Part shown: one piece after another, positions 12,190 through 21,852 of the stretch
Numbering within the stretch: position 1 is the first letter of the stretch
How the letters are laid out: every line of letters begins with the position of its first letter
Origin: a virus
Virus record (IMG/VR): IMGVR_UViG_3300043413_000040
Coordinates: 1-25,160 of that record
DNA length: 25,160 bases
Reading direction: 5' to 3' (one strand)
Made by a program: the position numbers and the translations under genes
The notes under the pieces: model-generated
The model's input: only the letters and a program-made list of their open reading frames with translations
Databases searched by the model: none
What the model was told of the DNA's origin: nothing

Positions 12190-13833
12190 ATGAACAACAA
12201 AACAGCAGTTATAACAGATAAAAATAAATTATTTAGAGGTATAGATATTATCTCTTCTACTGTAGCTAGTACTATGGGAGCCAAGGGCAGAACTGTATTA
12301 ATAAATAGTTTATTTGGACCTCCTCTTGTAACTAAGGATGGAGTAACAGTAGCTAACTCAATTAATCTAGAAGATCCTATTGAAAATATGGGAGCTTTTA
12401 TGATTAAAGAAGTAGCCAATAAAACTCTAGATAAAGCTGGTGACGGTACAAGTCAAGTCTCCGTACTATCAGCAGAATTAGCTAGACAAATACAAAGCCT
12501 GGATCAAACCAACTTTAACTTTGTTAGGGTAAATAATGGAATGTGGAAGGCAGTTGAAGATATTAAATCTATACTATCTAAACATACTCTTACTATTAAC
12601 CTGGACAATAAAGAAGAGGCTAAAACTATTATAAGTAATATTGCTACTATTTCTGCCAACAATGATTCAGAAATAGGACAATTGATAGCCGGACTTGTAG
12701 ATGATTTGGGTAAAGATTGTTTAATTATTACTCAACCCTCTAATACTCTAAACTCTTACACCAAAATAGTAGAAGGGATGGAGTTAGATAATGGCTATAT
12801 TTCTCCAGCTCTTATTAATGATCTAGAGTCTTATACTGTTAAATTGTCTAAGTCAAAAGGTCATGTTTCAGTCCTCTTGGTAGATGGAGTAATTCCTAGT
12901 CCCAAGTCTTTACATGCCTTAATGGAATTTTCTAAAAAGAATGATAATCCAATTCTTATTATTGCTACTGACTATGAACCTAATGTAATAGATTTCCTGT
13001 GTAGTAATGTTAAGGGGGTAGGATTAAAAGTAGCAGCAATAAAGACTCCTGGTTTTGGTGATAGACAAGTAGAAATACTTAAAGACTTATCAGTTCTAAC
13101 AGGAGGTAATATATTTAAAGCTGATCCAGAACTATTAGCTGAGATCAAAGATGTCAGTCAACTAGGTAAATGTACTGATGTTATTTGTACTAAGGGTACT
13201 ACTAAATTAGTAGGAGCTACTCCCGATAAAAAGGAACTTGACTTAAGAGTCGCTCAAATCAAAGCTCAACTAGATTCTACTACTGAAGTATATGACCAAG
13301 AAAAGTTATCTGAAAGATACTTTAAACTTAAATCTGGAGTAGCTACTCTTTTTGTAGGTGGTCAAACTGAAATGGAAGTTAAAGAAAAGAAGGATAGAAT
13401 AGATGATGCTCTCCATGCAGTTAAAGCTGCTCTAGCTGATGGTTATGTACCTGGTGGTGGAATTATGCTTTATAAAGCTGGTTTGATTCTAGCTAACTCT
13501 GAAGAGAATTATGAAGCTGATTTTCAAGTAGGCTATAATATAGTTCTAAAATCCATTTATAGCCCTTTTAAGACCATCTTAGATAATGCTGGTATAAACT
13601 ATTCAGCTATACAGGAAAGTGTCTCAGATCCTCTAGAAATGCTTGGCATCAATGTTCTAACTGGTCAAAAAGAAGATCTAGCTAAAACAGGAATTATAGA
13701 TCCGGTAAAAGTAATAATTACAGCTTTGGAAAATTCAGTTAGTTTAGCCACTACTCTTATGTCTAGTAAGTATATTATATCTCCTACTAGTCAACCAGAA
13801 GCTTATAACGCACACCAACAATTTAAATTTTAA
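12190..13833 (+). CDS. groEL: Full-length GroEL-type (group I) chaperonin
   Basis: The protein has 547 residues, essentially the length of bacterial GroEL. ATPase elements are all present: TKDGVTVA with D50, AGDGTS with D85, and RIDDALHA with D406 (equivalent of GroEL D398), followed by VPGGGI. The intermediate and apical domains are also present (VEGMELDNGYISPALI about 194-209, AAIKTPGFGDRQVEIL about 282-297, LRVAQIKAQL). The C-terminus lacks the GGM repeat and ends HQQFKF. It should form ATP-driven folding rings. No groES-like gene is visible, so it may use the host co-chaperonin or none. It sits in the packaging operon between small genes, 2 bases after the preceding stop. Divergent but with no broken motif. 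Confidence 0.95.
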   Translation: MNNKTAVITDKNKLFRGIDIISSTVASTMGAKGRTVLINSLFGPPLVTKDGVTVANSINLEDPIENMGAFMIKEVANKTLDKAGDGTSQVSVLSAELARQIQSLDQTNFNFVRVNNGMWKAVEDIKSILSKHTLTINLDNKEEAKTIISNIATISANNDSEIGQLIAGLVDDLGKDCLIITQPSNTLNSYTKIVEGMELDNGYISPALINDLESYTVKLSKSKGHVSVLLVDGVIPSPKSLHALMEFSKKNDNPILIIATDYEPNVIDFLCSNVKGVGLKVAAIKTPGFGDRQVEILKDLSVLTGGNIFKADPELLAEIKDVSQLGKCTDVICTKGTTKLVGATPDKKELDLRVAQIKAQLDSTTEVYDQEKLSERYFKLKSGVATLFVGGQTEMEVKEKKDRIDDALHAVKAALADGYVPGGGIMLYKAGLILANSEENYEADFQVGYNIVLKSIYSPFKTILDNAGINYSAIQESVSDPLEMLGINVLTGQKEDLAKTGIIDPVKVIITALENSVSLATTLMSSKYIISPTSQPEAYNAHQQFKF

Positions 13834-13844
13834 TACCAACAAAT

Positions 13845-14303
13845 ATGTATAACAATTCAGGCAAAAAAATCTCTTCAAATGCTATTATTAAAAGATTCGA
13901 AGATCAAGAAAAAGAACTTACCAATCTAGGAACAGATATGTTTTCTATGATGAGAATTATTCAAGAAATACAACAGAAGTATGATATAGTTCTTATCAAA
14001 CTGCTTAATCAAATGGATCTACCTACTCTTAATGAGATAGATTTTACTGATGAAGAATTTGAAGAGTTATATGCTCCTCTTGTACCTAGCTATTTTATTG
14101 AAAAATCTACAGGTGATTTTGTTAAAGTTGTTAGTATTTTTACTGGATGGAGTTTTGATAGAGAAGCTTCAATGGAGGCTAAAAAGTTTATCTTTAAATC
14201 AGAACAGCAAACTTGTGAGTTTGAAGTAGGTAGTCTACAAGAAGCCTATATGAAACTTAAAGAAGTAATTAGAGAAAATAACAGAATTATAATTGAAGAG
14301 TAA
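13845..14303 (+). CDS. Hypothetical protein preceding the terminase (152 aa)
   Basis: MYNNSGKKISSNAIIKRFED begins a protein with a helical, coiled-coil-like N-terminal half (EDQEKELTNLGTDMFSMMRIIQEIQQKYD), an acidic patch (DEEFEELYAP), a beta-like middle (GDFVKVVSIFTGWSFD) and a helical end. The start follows CAACAAAT. It overlaps the terminase start by one base. A small-terminase role is conceivable from position and coiled-coil character, but nothing diagnostic is seen. Confidence 0.65.
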   Translation: MYNNSGKKISSNAIIKRFEDQEKELTNLGTDMFSMMRIIQEIQQKYDIVLIKLLNQMDLPTLNEIDFTDEEFEELYAPLVPSYFIEKSTGDFVKVVSIFTGWSFDREASMEAKKFIFKSEQQTCEFEVGSLQEAYMKLKEVIRENNRIIIEE

Positions 14304-16549
14304 TGATAAATAACTCTGAGTTTTTATTAAAAGAGATACCCTTTTTCCATCCAGATCTAGATGAATATGAGTATGTAGATTTTTGGAGAGGAGTAAAAAG
14401 CAAGATTATTCAAGGAGAAATAATTGGTGGGAAGTTTATGCCTGGACCACTTTGGTATGGGTGTAATTTCCACAACATTCAACTAGAAGATCCTATGGGT
14501 AATCAGTATCTAGGTTTAATGAAAGTCAGGGATATTGATTGGGAATTATATTACTATTATGAGGAAGCCAGGGGATTCTCTGGCTTCTCTAATTCTAAAT
14601 ATTCTTGTCACAGAGATCTTGGGGATCCAGATGTCAGTGATGAAGATTTGCTTAGAAGAATAGATTTTATGGGTAAAAGGAATCAGCTTTATTATGATAA
14701 TGTGTTTAATAAAGATGGATCTAGAAAAATTTATAAACCTGCTAGAGAAGTTTTGAGAAGTTTAGATGCTTCTGGTATTCCTTTGTATTTTAATAATGCA
14801 AAGAATGTAGCTTTGTTATCTAGTAGGATGGCAGGGAAAAGTGTTTTTGCCTCAGTATTAGCTAACCATAACATAATTACAGATGGGGCACTGTATTCAG
14901 ACTACTATTTTGAACAAAAGGATTTAGGACAAGCTTTTAAATCTTTTACTATTGTAGCTTCGCAAGAAGGTAAGTATGTTAATAGTATTATGAAGATTAT
15001 TAAAGAGGCTTACTATAATTATCCTGGTAAATTTATTACTTCTAATACTACTTGGGAATCTCCTCTATTTAAAACTCCTAACCCAGGAGCTGATTGGGGA
15101 GACAGTTCTAAATCTACAGCTGGCTCTGTTACTTTTAATGGTAAAGATGGTACTGGTATTATTTCTAGGGTAGTAGCTGATAATCCTTTATCAGTAAACT
15201 CAGGAAGACCTAATTTATCTATTATAGATGAGTTTGGTTTTGTTAGTACTCTTACTGAAGTTATAGGAGCTCTAGAAGGATCTACTGCTGCTAAAGCTAG
15301 AAAGAATAACCCTATTATGATGATGGGTACTGGTGGTTTAGGAAGTTCTGGAGCTATTAAATATGCAGAAAGAATCTTTATGAATCCTGATGCCTACAAC
15401 TGTATAGCTGTAGATGATATATTTGAAAACAGAGGTAAGATAGGTATCTTTATTCCTATTACTATGGCTAGTATAGCTTACAAAAAGGGAGAAAACTTAA
15501 TTACTGATTTGGATTATGCTGAAAAAATGCAATTTGCTGAAAGGGTAAATAAGAAAAAAGATGCTAAAGCTTATCAGTCTTATATTATCAATAATCCTCT
15601 TTTTCCAAGTGAGTGTTTTTTGCTAGGAGACAATTCTGTATATCCTACTATTTTACTTAAAGATCATTTAGCACAACTTGAATTTGGCAATAAAACAGAC
15701 GTTTTAAGAGACTCTGCTAAAGGATGGTTCAAAGAGTTGAATGGAGAAATTGAGTTCAATGAAGAGCCTATAATGCCCATTAGAGACTATCCGTTAAACA
15801 ATTCTACAGACAGTAATAAAAAAGGAGCTTTTGAAGTTTGGCAATGGCCCCAGAAAGATGAATATGGAGTTATTAAAAAAGGTAGATATATAGCCTCTGC
15901 TGATATTGTGGCTAATGATGTAATTGGTAAATCTGAATCCCTACCATCACTACTTATATTTGACAGAGAAACTAGAATAATAGTAGCTGAATATACAGGT
16001 AGGACAAATGACACTAAGTTCTTTTATACTCAAGCAAGAAGAGCCTTACAATATTATAATGCTGTATGTATGTATGAGCAGAATATTAAAGGGATGTTTA
16101 CTTTCTTTGAACAGGAAAGATGTCTACATTTATTAGCTGACAGACCTCATCAGATGAGAAATGCTGAGGCTCCTTTTGTAGAAGGTACTAATACCTCTAA
16201 GGGTATTTTGATGAATAAACCTAACATCAATACAGGGGTCCAGTATATACAGAGTTGGTTAGAAAGTGAGTCACTAGTTAATACTCAAGACTTAATGCTC
16301 CACCATATTAATTCTCCAGCAATTCTTAAAGAGTTAATATCTTATGATCCTAGTGATGGTAACTATGACAGACACTCTTCACTGATACTATTAATGTGGT
16401 ATGATGAAACTTTAAGGGTATATCAGAAGAAAGAAACTAGTGAAAGAAGAAAGACTTTTTATGATAATTATTTGAATGCCAGACAGAAAGATTTAGGTAA
16501 GAATAATAGCCCATTAAAACAAATCTCACCTCTCCCTACTAAAGATTAA
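14303..16549 (+). CDS. terL: Terminase large subunit
   Basis: The protein has 748 residues. The N-terminal packaging ATPase shows a Walker A-type loop SSRMAGKS (173-180) and Walker B LSIIDEF with D309-E310. The C-terminal RNase H-like nuclease carries D534 (ASADIV), E592 (CMYEQN) and a likely third acidic residue D689 (NYDRHSS). It cuts concatemers and drives DNA into proheads through the portal, whose gene follows after 63 bases. Length and gene order suit crAss-like phages. It starts one base before the preceding stop ends, so it is tightly coupled to the chaperonin operon. Confidence 0.93.
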   Translation: MINNSEFLLKEIPFFHPDLDEYEYVDFWRGVKSKIIQGEIIGGKFMPGPLWYGCNFHNIQLEDPMGNQYLGLMKVRDIDWELYYYYEEARGFSGFSNSKYSCHRDLGDPDVSDEDLLRRIDFMGKRNQLYYDNVFNKDGSRKIYKPAREVLRSLDASGIPLYFNNAKNVALLSSRMAGKSVFASVLANHNIITDGALYSDYYFEQKDLGQAFKSFTIVASQEGKYVNSIMKIIKEAYYNYPGKFITSNTTWESPLFKTPNPGADWGDSSKSTAGSVTFNGKDGTGIISRVVADNPLSVNSGRPNLSIIDEFGFVSTLTEVIGALEGSTAAKARKNNPIMMMGTGGLGSSGAIKYAERIFMNPDAYNCIAVDDIFENRGKIGIFIPITMASIAYKKGENLITDLDYAEKMQFAERVNKKKDAKAYQSYIINNPLFPSECFLLGDNSVYPTILLKDHLAQLEFGNKTDVLRDSAKGWFKELNGEIEFNEEPIMPIRDYPLNNSTDSNKKGAFEVWQWPQKDEYGVIKKGRYIASADIVANDVIGKSESLPSLLIFDRETRIIVAEYTGRTNDTKFFYTQARRALQYYNAVCMYEQNIKGMFTFFEQERCLHLLADRPHQMRNAEAPFVEGTNTSKGILMNKPNINTGVQYIQSWLESESLVNTQDLMLHHINSPAILKELISYDPSDGNYDRHSSLILLMWYDETLRVYQKKETSERRKTFYDNYLNARQKDLGKNNSPLKQISPLPTKD

Positions 16550-16560
16550 TAAAAATCCAC

Positions 16561-16601
16561 TACTTTTGTACCTAATTAACTTTATTTAGTAATTATTTTT
16601 G
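16561..16601 (+). promoter_or_regulatory. Candidate promoter boxes before the portal gene
   Basis: TACTTTTG (16561-16568) and TATTTTTG (16594-16601) both match TAnnTTTG in the only gap of the terminase-portal region; the second ends 11 bases before the ATG. No convincing -33 element is present, so confidence is limited. Confidence 0.35.
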
Positions 16602-16612
16602 TAGATTGTAAA

Positions 16613-19027
16613 ATGAGTTTTCCAGCACAAAAAATAGCTTCTAGTAAGAAGAATGAACAATGGTACAGAGATAACCTAGAGGCAGCTTGTAGCTATTCTA
16701 GAGGTGTAGCTTCTTACCATAAAACTTGGAAAGCAAGAAGAGAAAACTACTTACTATCTATAGGTGAATTAGATGTCCACAGTGTAGGTAAGGAAATAGA
16801 TTTCCAAAATCAAGGGTTAGATAGTTACCCAATTCAGTTAAAGCATATTGGTATTGGTAATTCTAAAATTAATGTCCTATTAGGAGATTATTTTGACAGA
16901 AGAACAGAGCTAAGAGCTTTTATATCTAATGCTGATGAAGAAGGTATAACTAGAAAAGAGAATGATTTAAAGCAACAGATGCTGTCTAGAATGATGGCAT
17001 TAATTCAAAGTCAGTTTGAAGCTGGTCAAGTAGATCAGAAATATGTAGAAGCTGAAACTCAAAAATTAGAGGAATGGGCTACTTATGAATATCAAGATGT
17101 TGCTGAGATTACTGCTAACCAAATATTAAAACACGAATATAACAAAAAGAATATTAGCTATACTATGGCTATGGGATTTAAAGATCTCTTAGTCCAAGGT
17201 AAAGTGGCTTACTGGATTGATGAATTTGGTAAAGACATAGATCTAAGAAAAATAGATCCTATGACAGTTACAGCTGTTGGTGGATCTTCTCCCTATCTAC
17301 ATGAGAGGGATTATATTATTGTAGAGCAATATAAGTCTCTTGGTCAAGTTTATGATGACTATTGGGACAAACTTAAAGAGAAAGATAGAACAGAATTAGA
17401 GGACAGAATGAGTAATAACAATTCTGCTTCTTGGGGTAATCAGCCTGCTGTTTGGTCTGGAGAATTTGCTACTGCTGAAAACTTTGGAGATAAAGTAGGT
17501 TATCCAGATGGATTGTCTAATATGCCTTTATTTAAGGGCAATGATTGGGAACAAATGCCTACTGGAGCTATCTGGGCTAAAAATCCTTATGTTAATTCTG
17601 ATATATTAGAGACTACTGTTTTTTGGAAATCTAGAAGAAAGCTAGGAGAATTAACTACTCTTAATGAGTTTGGTATGCCTGAAGTTTCTTATGTTTCAGA
17701 AAATTATATTTCAGACAAATTTGCCGGAGAAACTATTAAATGGTTTTGGGTTAATGAATGGTGTAGGGCAACTAAATTAGGAGCTGATATTATTATTAAT
17801 TATGGTCCTATTGAATCTGCTTGTAAATCTCTTACTAATCTATCTACTGGACTTCCTCCTATTATTGGAGTAGAAGTAGCCCAATCTATGATGGATATTA
17901 TTAAACCACTAGATTTGGAGTATGATAAAGCTTACTGGAAGAGAAGTGTACTATTGTCTCAAATGCAAGGAACTAAGACTGCTGTCAATGTTAGTATGGT
18001 TCCTAATGGAGTAGATCCAAAAGAATGGCTTCACATGGCTAATATAGACCAAATAGTGATGCTAGATCCAACTCAAGAGGTATTGTCCGGACCACTAGAT
18101 GGTAAAGCTGCTAGTGCTGCTTTAAACACTTTTATTACCCAAGATATTAAGTTTGGTACTAACCATGAGCAAATACAAGCTCTTACTGACTACTTGATAA
18201 ACTTAGAATACACTATGGGTAAAATCTGTGGTGTTAATGGTACTAGAGAGGGAGAGGTTGGAGAAAGACAGGCTGTTAGAAATACTCAGCTTGAAATGGC
18301 TCAATTTTCCAAGATTACTGAACACTGGTTTCAGTTAGAAGAAGATTTGAAAAGAGTAGTATTTAAGAAGTTCTTGGAAATAGCCAAAACAGTTTATAAA
18401 AAATACCCTATTAAGGGCTCTTATATTCTCAATGACTTATCCCAGGAGTTTATTCAAAACTACCAAGAGTTTGCTGAGAGTGAGTTTGATATACATGTTA
18501 ATAATGCTACAGCTGATGGTCAGTTGATGCAGAAATTACAAGCCTCTGTTGATGCTGCAATTAGTGCAGGTCAAGGCACTTTAGAAGATCTTTTGACTGT
18601 TAATTCTACTGGATCTATTCAATCAATAGCTAGAAGACTTAGAGAGAGTTCTAGAAAAATTAGAGCTGAACAACAACAGATACAAGAAGCTCAAAATAAA
18701 GCTGCTATGGAAGCTAAGCAGATGGATGCTCGAGAAAATCAAGTTAACAGAGAACATGAGATTATTAAACTTGACAAGACTATTGAGATTCAAAAGTATA
18801 AAGTAGATAGAGATAATGAGACTAAACTTGCTATAGCTGATTCTAATCTTAGTGCTAACTCTGAAGTAGATTTAGTAGATGATAGAGAATTAGACTTAGC
18901 AGATATTGCTCTAAAAACTAGAGACTTACAGGAAAAAGAAAGGTCAAATAGAGCTAAAGAAGATATAGCTAGAGAGAAAAATCAAATAGCTAGAAACAAA
19001 CCTAGACCCTCTACTACTAAAAAATAA
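16613..19027 (+). CDS. Portal protein
   Basis: The protein has 804 residues, long for a portal but in keeping with crAss-like phages. The central region (about 70-620) has the mixed composition expected of a portal clip, stem and wing, including PLDLEYDKAYWKRSVLLSQM and an internal LEEDLKRVVFKKFLEIAK helix. The last ~140 residues are highly charged and helical (QQQIQEAQNKAAMEAKQ, EHEIIKLDKTIEIQKYKVDR), probably a coiled-coil barrel. It forms the dodecameric DNA channel at the head vertex. Position between terminase and scaffold/capsid genes is the strongest argument; no short diagnostic motif exists. Confidence 0.85.
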   Translation: MSFPAQKIASSKKNEQWYRDNLEAACSYSRGVASYHKTWKARRENYLLSIGELDVHSVGKEIDFQNQGLDSYPIQLKHIGIGNSKINVLLGDYFDRRTELRAFISNADEEGITRKENDLKQQMLSRMMALIQSQFEAGQVDQKYVEAETQKLEEWATYEYQDVAEITANQILKHEYNKKNISYTMAMGFKDLLVQGKVAYWIDEFGKDIDLRKIDPMTVTAVGGSSPYLHERDYIIVEQYKSLGQVYDDYWDKLKEKDRTELEDRMSNNNSASWGNQPAVWSGEFATAENFGDKVGYPDGLSNMPLFKGNDWEQMPTGAIWAKNPYVNSDILETTVFWKSRRKLGELTTLNEFGMPEVSYVSENYISDKFAGETIKWFWVNEWCRATKLGADIIINYGPIESACKSLTNLSTGLPPIIGVEVAQSMMDIIKPLDLEYDKAYWKRSVLLSQMQGTKTAVNVSMVPNGVDPKEWLHMANIDQIVMLDPTQEVLSGPLDGKAASAALNTFITQDIKFGTNHEQIQALTDYLINLEYTMGKICGVNGTREGEVGERQAVRNTQLEMAQFSKITEHWFQLEEDLKRVVFKKFLEIAKTVYKKYPIKGSYILNDLSQEFIQNYQEFAESEFDIHVNNATADGQLMQKLQASVDAAISAGQGTLEDLLTVNSTGSIQSIARRLRESSRKIRAEQQQIQEAQNKAAMEAKQMDARENQVNREHEIIKLDKTIEIQKYKVDRDNETKLAIADSNLSANSEVDLVDDRELDLADIALKTRDLQEKERSNRAKEDIAREKNQIARNKPRPSTTKK

Positions 19028-19072
19028 AAAAATCTACACTAAAAAAGTTTAATTTAATATCTTCTAGATATA

Positions 19073-19080
19073 TAACTTTG
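19073..19080 (+). promoter_or_regulatory. Candidate -7 box before the scaffold gene
   Basis: TAACTTTG matches TAnnTTTG and lies 31 bases before the ATG at 19112, within the 84-base gap after the portal gene. It may drive extra transcription of the scaffold and capsid genes. The -33 element is not clear. Confidence 0.35.
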
Positions 19081-19111
19081 TATTATAAATTAATAAAAAC
19101 AGCAAAAACAC

Positions 19112-20206
19112 ATGTTTAATAATTTTAAATTGCCTGACCAGGTAAAGAAAGAACAAGAAGAGTGGGAAAAAATGGGATTCTCCACAGTCAAAGATTTGAG
19201 TGATGGTGAGTTTATTACTCCTTCTAGTGATGACCCAGACCTTTCAGGAGATGATTTAGGGGACCAAGGTTCAACTCAAATCAATAAGCCTTCTACTAGT
19301 ACTGATGTCTATAAAGAGTTGTTTAAACAGCTCGTAGAGAAGTCTGGTGGCACAATTAAAGAAGATGAAGAACTAACTATTGAGGACAGCACACAGTTGA
19401 TTGATCTTTTGGAAGAAAGAGTTATTTCAGCTAAAGCCAAGCAGATGATAGATAAGCAATTTGAATCAGCTGCTCCTCAAGTAAAAATGTTTTTAGGAGT
19501 TAAAGATTATTTTGATGATGATGTAGAAGCTCTTAAATATGTTAATACAATTTCTACTTTAGAAAGTTTTTCTGCTGAAGATATGGAAAATGCAGATTTG
19601 CAAAAAGACATTTATGCAGATTACTTGATGACAGTCAAGAACCATACTAAAGAAGAAGCTGATGAAGCAATTAAATCTGCTGAGGCTCTTTCTGAACTTG
19701 AAGAGAAAGCTGCTAGAGCTAGAAAACAACTTATTTCTACTTATACAGATAACCTAGATGTTATTAAGGGGAATAAGAATAAAAAAATAGAAACTGCTAA
19801 GAAAGCTCAGGAAAAAGAAATTAATGATATTCTTTCTAGAATAGATAAGATGACTGAAATTAGAGGTCTTCCTATTACAGAAGAATTTAAAAAAGCAGTT
19901 AAAAAGAATCTTACAACTCCTGCTGGTAAGGTAGCTGATAAACCGGTTAACCAATTTGCCCTAAAGCAAGGACAACATAAAGCTGAAGTAACAAAAGCTA
20001 TTGAAGTATTAAACACTCTTGGTTTGTTTAATATTGACTCTGACGGTAATTGGTCTCCAGACTTTACTAAAATTTCAACTATTGTAAATAAACCTGTAAA
20101 AAATAAGCTCGATGAAATGCTAAAATCAAATCCTTCTACTGGAACACTAGATGTTGTACAAGGAGGTTTGATGGAGGTTATGAAGAAAGCGGGTTATAAT
20201 AAATAA
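19112..20206 (+). CDS. Putative capsid scaffolding protein
   Basis: The protein has 364 residues. It is acidic near the N-terminus (SSDDPDLSGDDLGDQGS), then dominated by charged helices (EEADEAIKSAEALSELEEKAARARKQLIS, KKAQEKEINDILSRIDKM), with a short C-terminal domain ending MKKAGYNK. A soluble, acidic, coiled-coil protein directly before the major capsid gene is the usual profile of a scaffold that organises prohead assembly. No protease motif is seen, so how it is removed is not clear. It is 27 bases upstream of the capsid gene and probably co-transcribed with it. Confidence 0.65.
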   Translation: MFNNFKLPDQVKKEQEEWEKMGFSTVKDLSDGEFITPSSDDPDLSGDDLGDQGSTQINKPSTSTDVYKELFKQLVEKSGGTIKEDEELTIEDSTQLIDLLEERVISAKAKQMIDKQFESAAPQVKMFLGVKDYFDDDVEALKYVNTISTLESFSAEDMENADLQKDIYADYLMTVKNHTKEEADEAIKSAEALSELEEKAARARKQLISTYTDNLDVIKGNKNKKIETAKKAQEKEINDILSRIDKMTEIRGLPITEEFKKAVKKNLTTPAGKVADKPVNQFALKQGQHKAEVTKAIEVLNTLGLFNIDSDGNWSPDFTKISTIVNKPVKNKLDEMLKSNPSTGTLDVVQGGLMEVMKKAGYNK

Positions 20207-20233
20207 ACAACTAAATTTTAATTAAATTTTATT

Positions 20234-21763
20234 ATGAGTAAATTTCACAATTTGCAACTTAATGAAGCCCGTGATTGGAAAGGTAACTGGGCAGATGAAA
20301 GATTGCTTTACCAAGCACTTCAGGTAGAACCTAAGTATTTGGACAAAACTGTAACTCAGTTGTATGGCTGCAACCCAGACACTGAGCTTATTAAATTCTA
20401 CAATTCATTCCCCACCTTGACTGTTCCTGGTGAGAATGATATGTACTACTATGATGTACAAGGTAAGACTACTATTGCTGGTATCCTTGCTGATGTCCGT
20501 AGAGCTAATGGTGAGTCTTTGTCCTTGGGTACTTTGGTTACTCCAATTACCTCTGATGAGATTTTCTTCTTGCGTTTTGAGAAGCCAATCTTTTCTCAAA
20601 CAATGACTATTAAAAATGAGTCAGACAACTTCCAGTTCTATATTGAGAACTCTCAAAATGTTCCTGGTGGTACTGAGTATGAAGTAAAAGTTATTAAGCG
20701 TCCTGGAGATTACTTCCAAATTACTCTTGATGAGTTGAAGCTTAAATCACGTTTTGCACCTATTGGTGGATCTGTAGCTGACCACTTCTCTAGTCGTGGT
20801 ATGGAAGGAGCTTTCTTCCCAGGTACTTACAAGATGGGCTTTAGAATCAATAAAATGCGCTATGAGTATAAAATCTCTGGTGCTATGATTGAGCAAGGTA
20901 AAAACTACCCAGTTAAAGTTCCATTTTATTTTATGGACCACAATCAAGGTAAATTGGGCATGGCTCCAGCTTATGTTAATGCAATGGAGATGGCTAGTAT
21001 GGCTACTTTTGAATTGCTTAAAGCTCGCGCTAGTCTTTACTCTAAAGCTAACTGGGATGTCCAAGGCAGAGTAGATATGTTGGATGCTAATGGTCACAAT
21101 GTACCTACTACTTATGGTTTGTTTGAGCAAATTGTAGCTTACAACCGTTTGAAGTACTCAACCTTCTCACTAGATTACTTGACTGATGTTATTCTTACTC
21201 GTATGATCCACAAGCGTTCTAGAGGTGACAGAAAAGTTAGATTGGTAACTGGTGAATGGGGTGCTAAAGCTTTCCATGATGCAGTTGATAAAAAAGTAGG
21301 TACTACCAATGTTAACTTGCTTAACACTCAATATATTCAGAATGCCTCTGCTAGTAATACTGGTGCTACCAATGCTCTTGGTTTTGGCTACCAATATACT
21401 TACTACCGTTCTGTAAATGGTATTGACTTTGAGATTTATGTAGCTGATTGGATGGATGATAAAAACTTCTTCCCAACTGTAGATCCTCGTGGTGGTTTTG
21501 GTACTGCTAAATCTTACACTTATTACATTATGAGTGGAGATATGGGTTCTGAAACAGGTATCTTCAAGATCAAATCTAATACCTCAACTCTTCCTGCTCA
21601 TGCCATGATTAATGGTATCCGTTCAGGTATGAATCCTGGCGGTATGGGTAGAGTAGCTAATGCTGCTTCTGCAATGGATGGTTATGAAGTACATCACATG
21701 GATACTGTAGGTCTTTTGATGAAAGATCCAGAAGCTATGGTAGAATTGTCTTTGGCAATCTAA
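20234..21763 (+). CDS. Major capsid protein, HK97-type
   Basis: The protein has 509 residues, in the size range of crAss-like capsid proteins. It starts MSKFHNLQLNEARDWKGNW and is rich in beta segments and glycine (PGGTEYEVKVIKRPGDYFQI, GTYKMGFRINKMRYEYKISG, GFGYQYTYYRSVNGIDFEIYV). Location after portal and scaffold supports the call. Codon use differs from neighbours: arginine is often CGT (e.g. near 20500, 20575, 20700) while AGA dominates elsewhere, consistent with selection for high expression. A GGGGAGT-type terminator follows. Confidence 0.88.
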   Translation: MSKFHNLQLNEARDWKGNWADERLLYQALQVEPKYLDKTVTQLYGCNPDTELIKFYNSFPTLTVPGENDMYYYDVQGKTTIAGILADVRRANGESLSLGTLVTPITSDEIFFLRFEKPIFSQTMTIKNESDNFQFYIENSQNVPGGTEYEVKVIKRPGDYFQITLDELKLKSRFAPIGGSVADHFSSRGMEGAFFPGTYKMGFRINKMRYEYKISGAMIEQGKNYPVKVPFYFMDHNQGKLGMAPAYVNAMEMASMATFELLKARASLYSKANWDVQGRVDMLDANGHNVPTTYGLFEQIVAYNRLKYSTFSLDYLTDVILTRMIHKRSRGDRKVRLVTGEWGAKAFHDAVDKKVGTTNVNLLNTQYIQNASASNTGATNALGFGYQYTYYRSVNGIDFEIYVADWMDDKNFFPTVDPRGGFGTAKSYTYYIMSGDMGSETGIFKIKSNTSTLPAHAMINGIRSGMNPGGMGRVANAASAMDGYEVHHMDTVGLLMKDPEAMVELSLAI

Positions 21764-21793
21764 GAACTAAGCTAACTCTATAAATGGTAATTT

Positions 21794-21820
21794 AGGGGAG
21801 TTGAAATATACTCCCCTTTA
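21794..21820 (+). terminator. GGGGAGT-type terminator after the capsid gene
   Basis: AGGGGAGT and ACTCCCCT pair over 8 bases around an 8-base AT loop, followed by TTATT. The T tract is imperfect, so partial read-through into the next gene is likely. The stem shares its sequence with the hairpins at 10743 and 24870. Confidence 0.7.
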
Positions 21821-21852
21821 TTACAATCTTTAACCAACAAAAATTTAAAAAA

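Noticed and set aside
20747-21130. Minus-strand 127-aa frame inside the capsid gene, and similar antisense frames
   Set aside because: They mirror strongly coding plus-strand genes, contain no family pattern and lack spacing or leader support.
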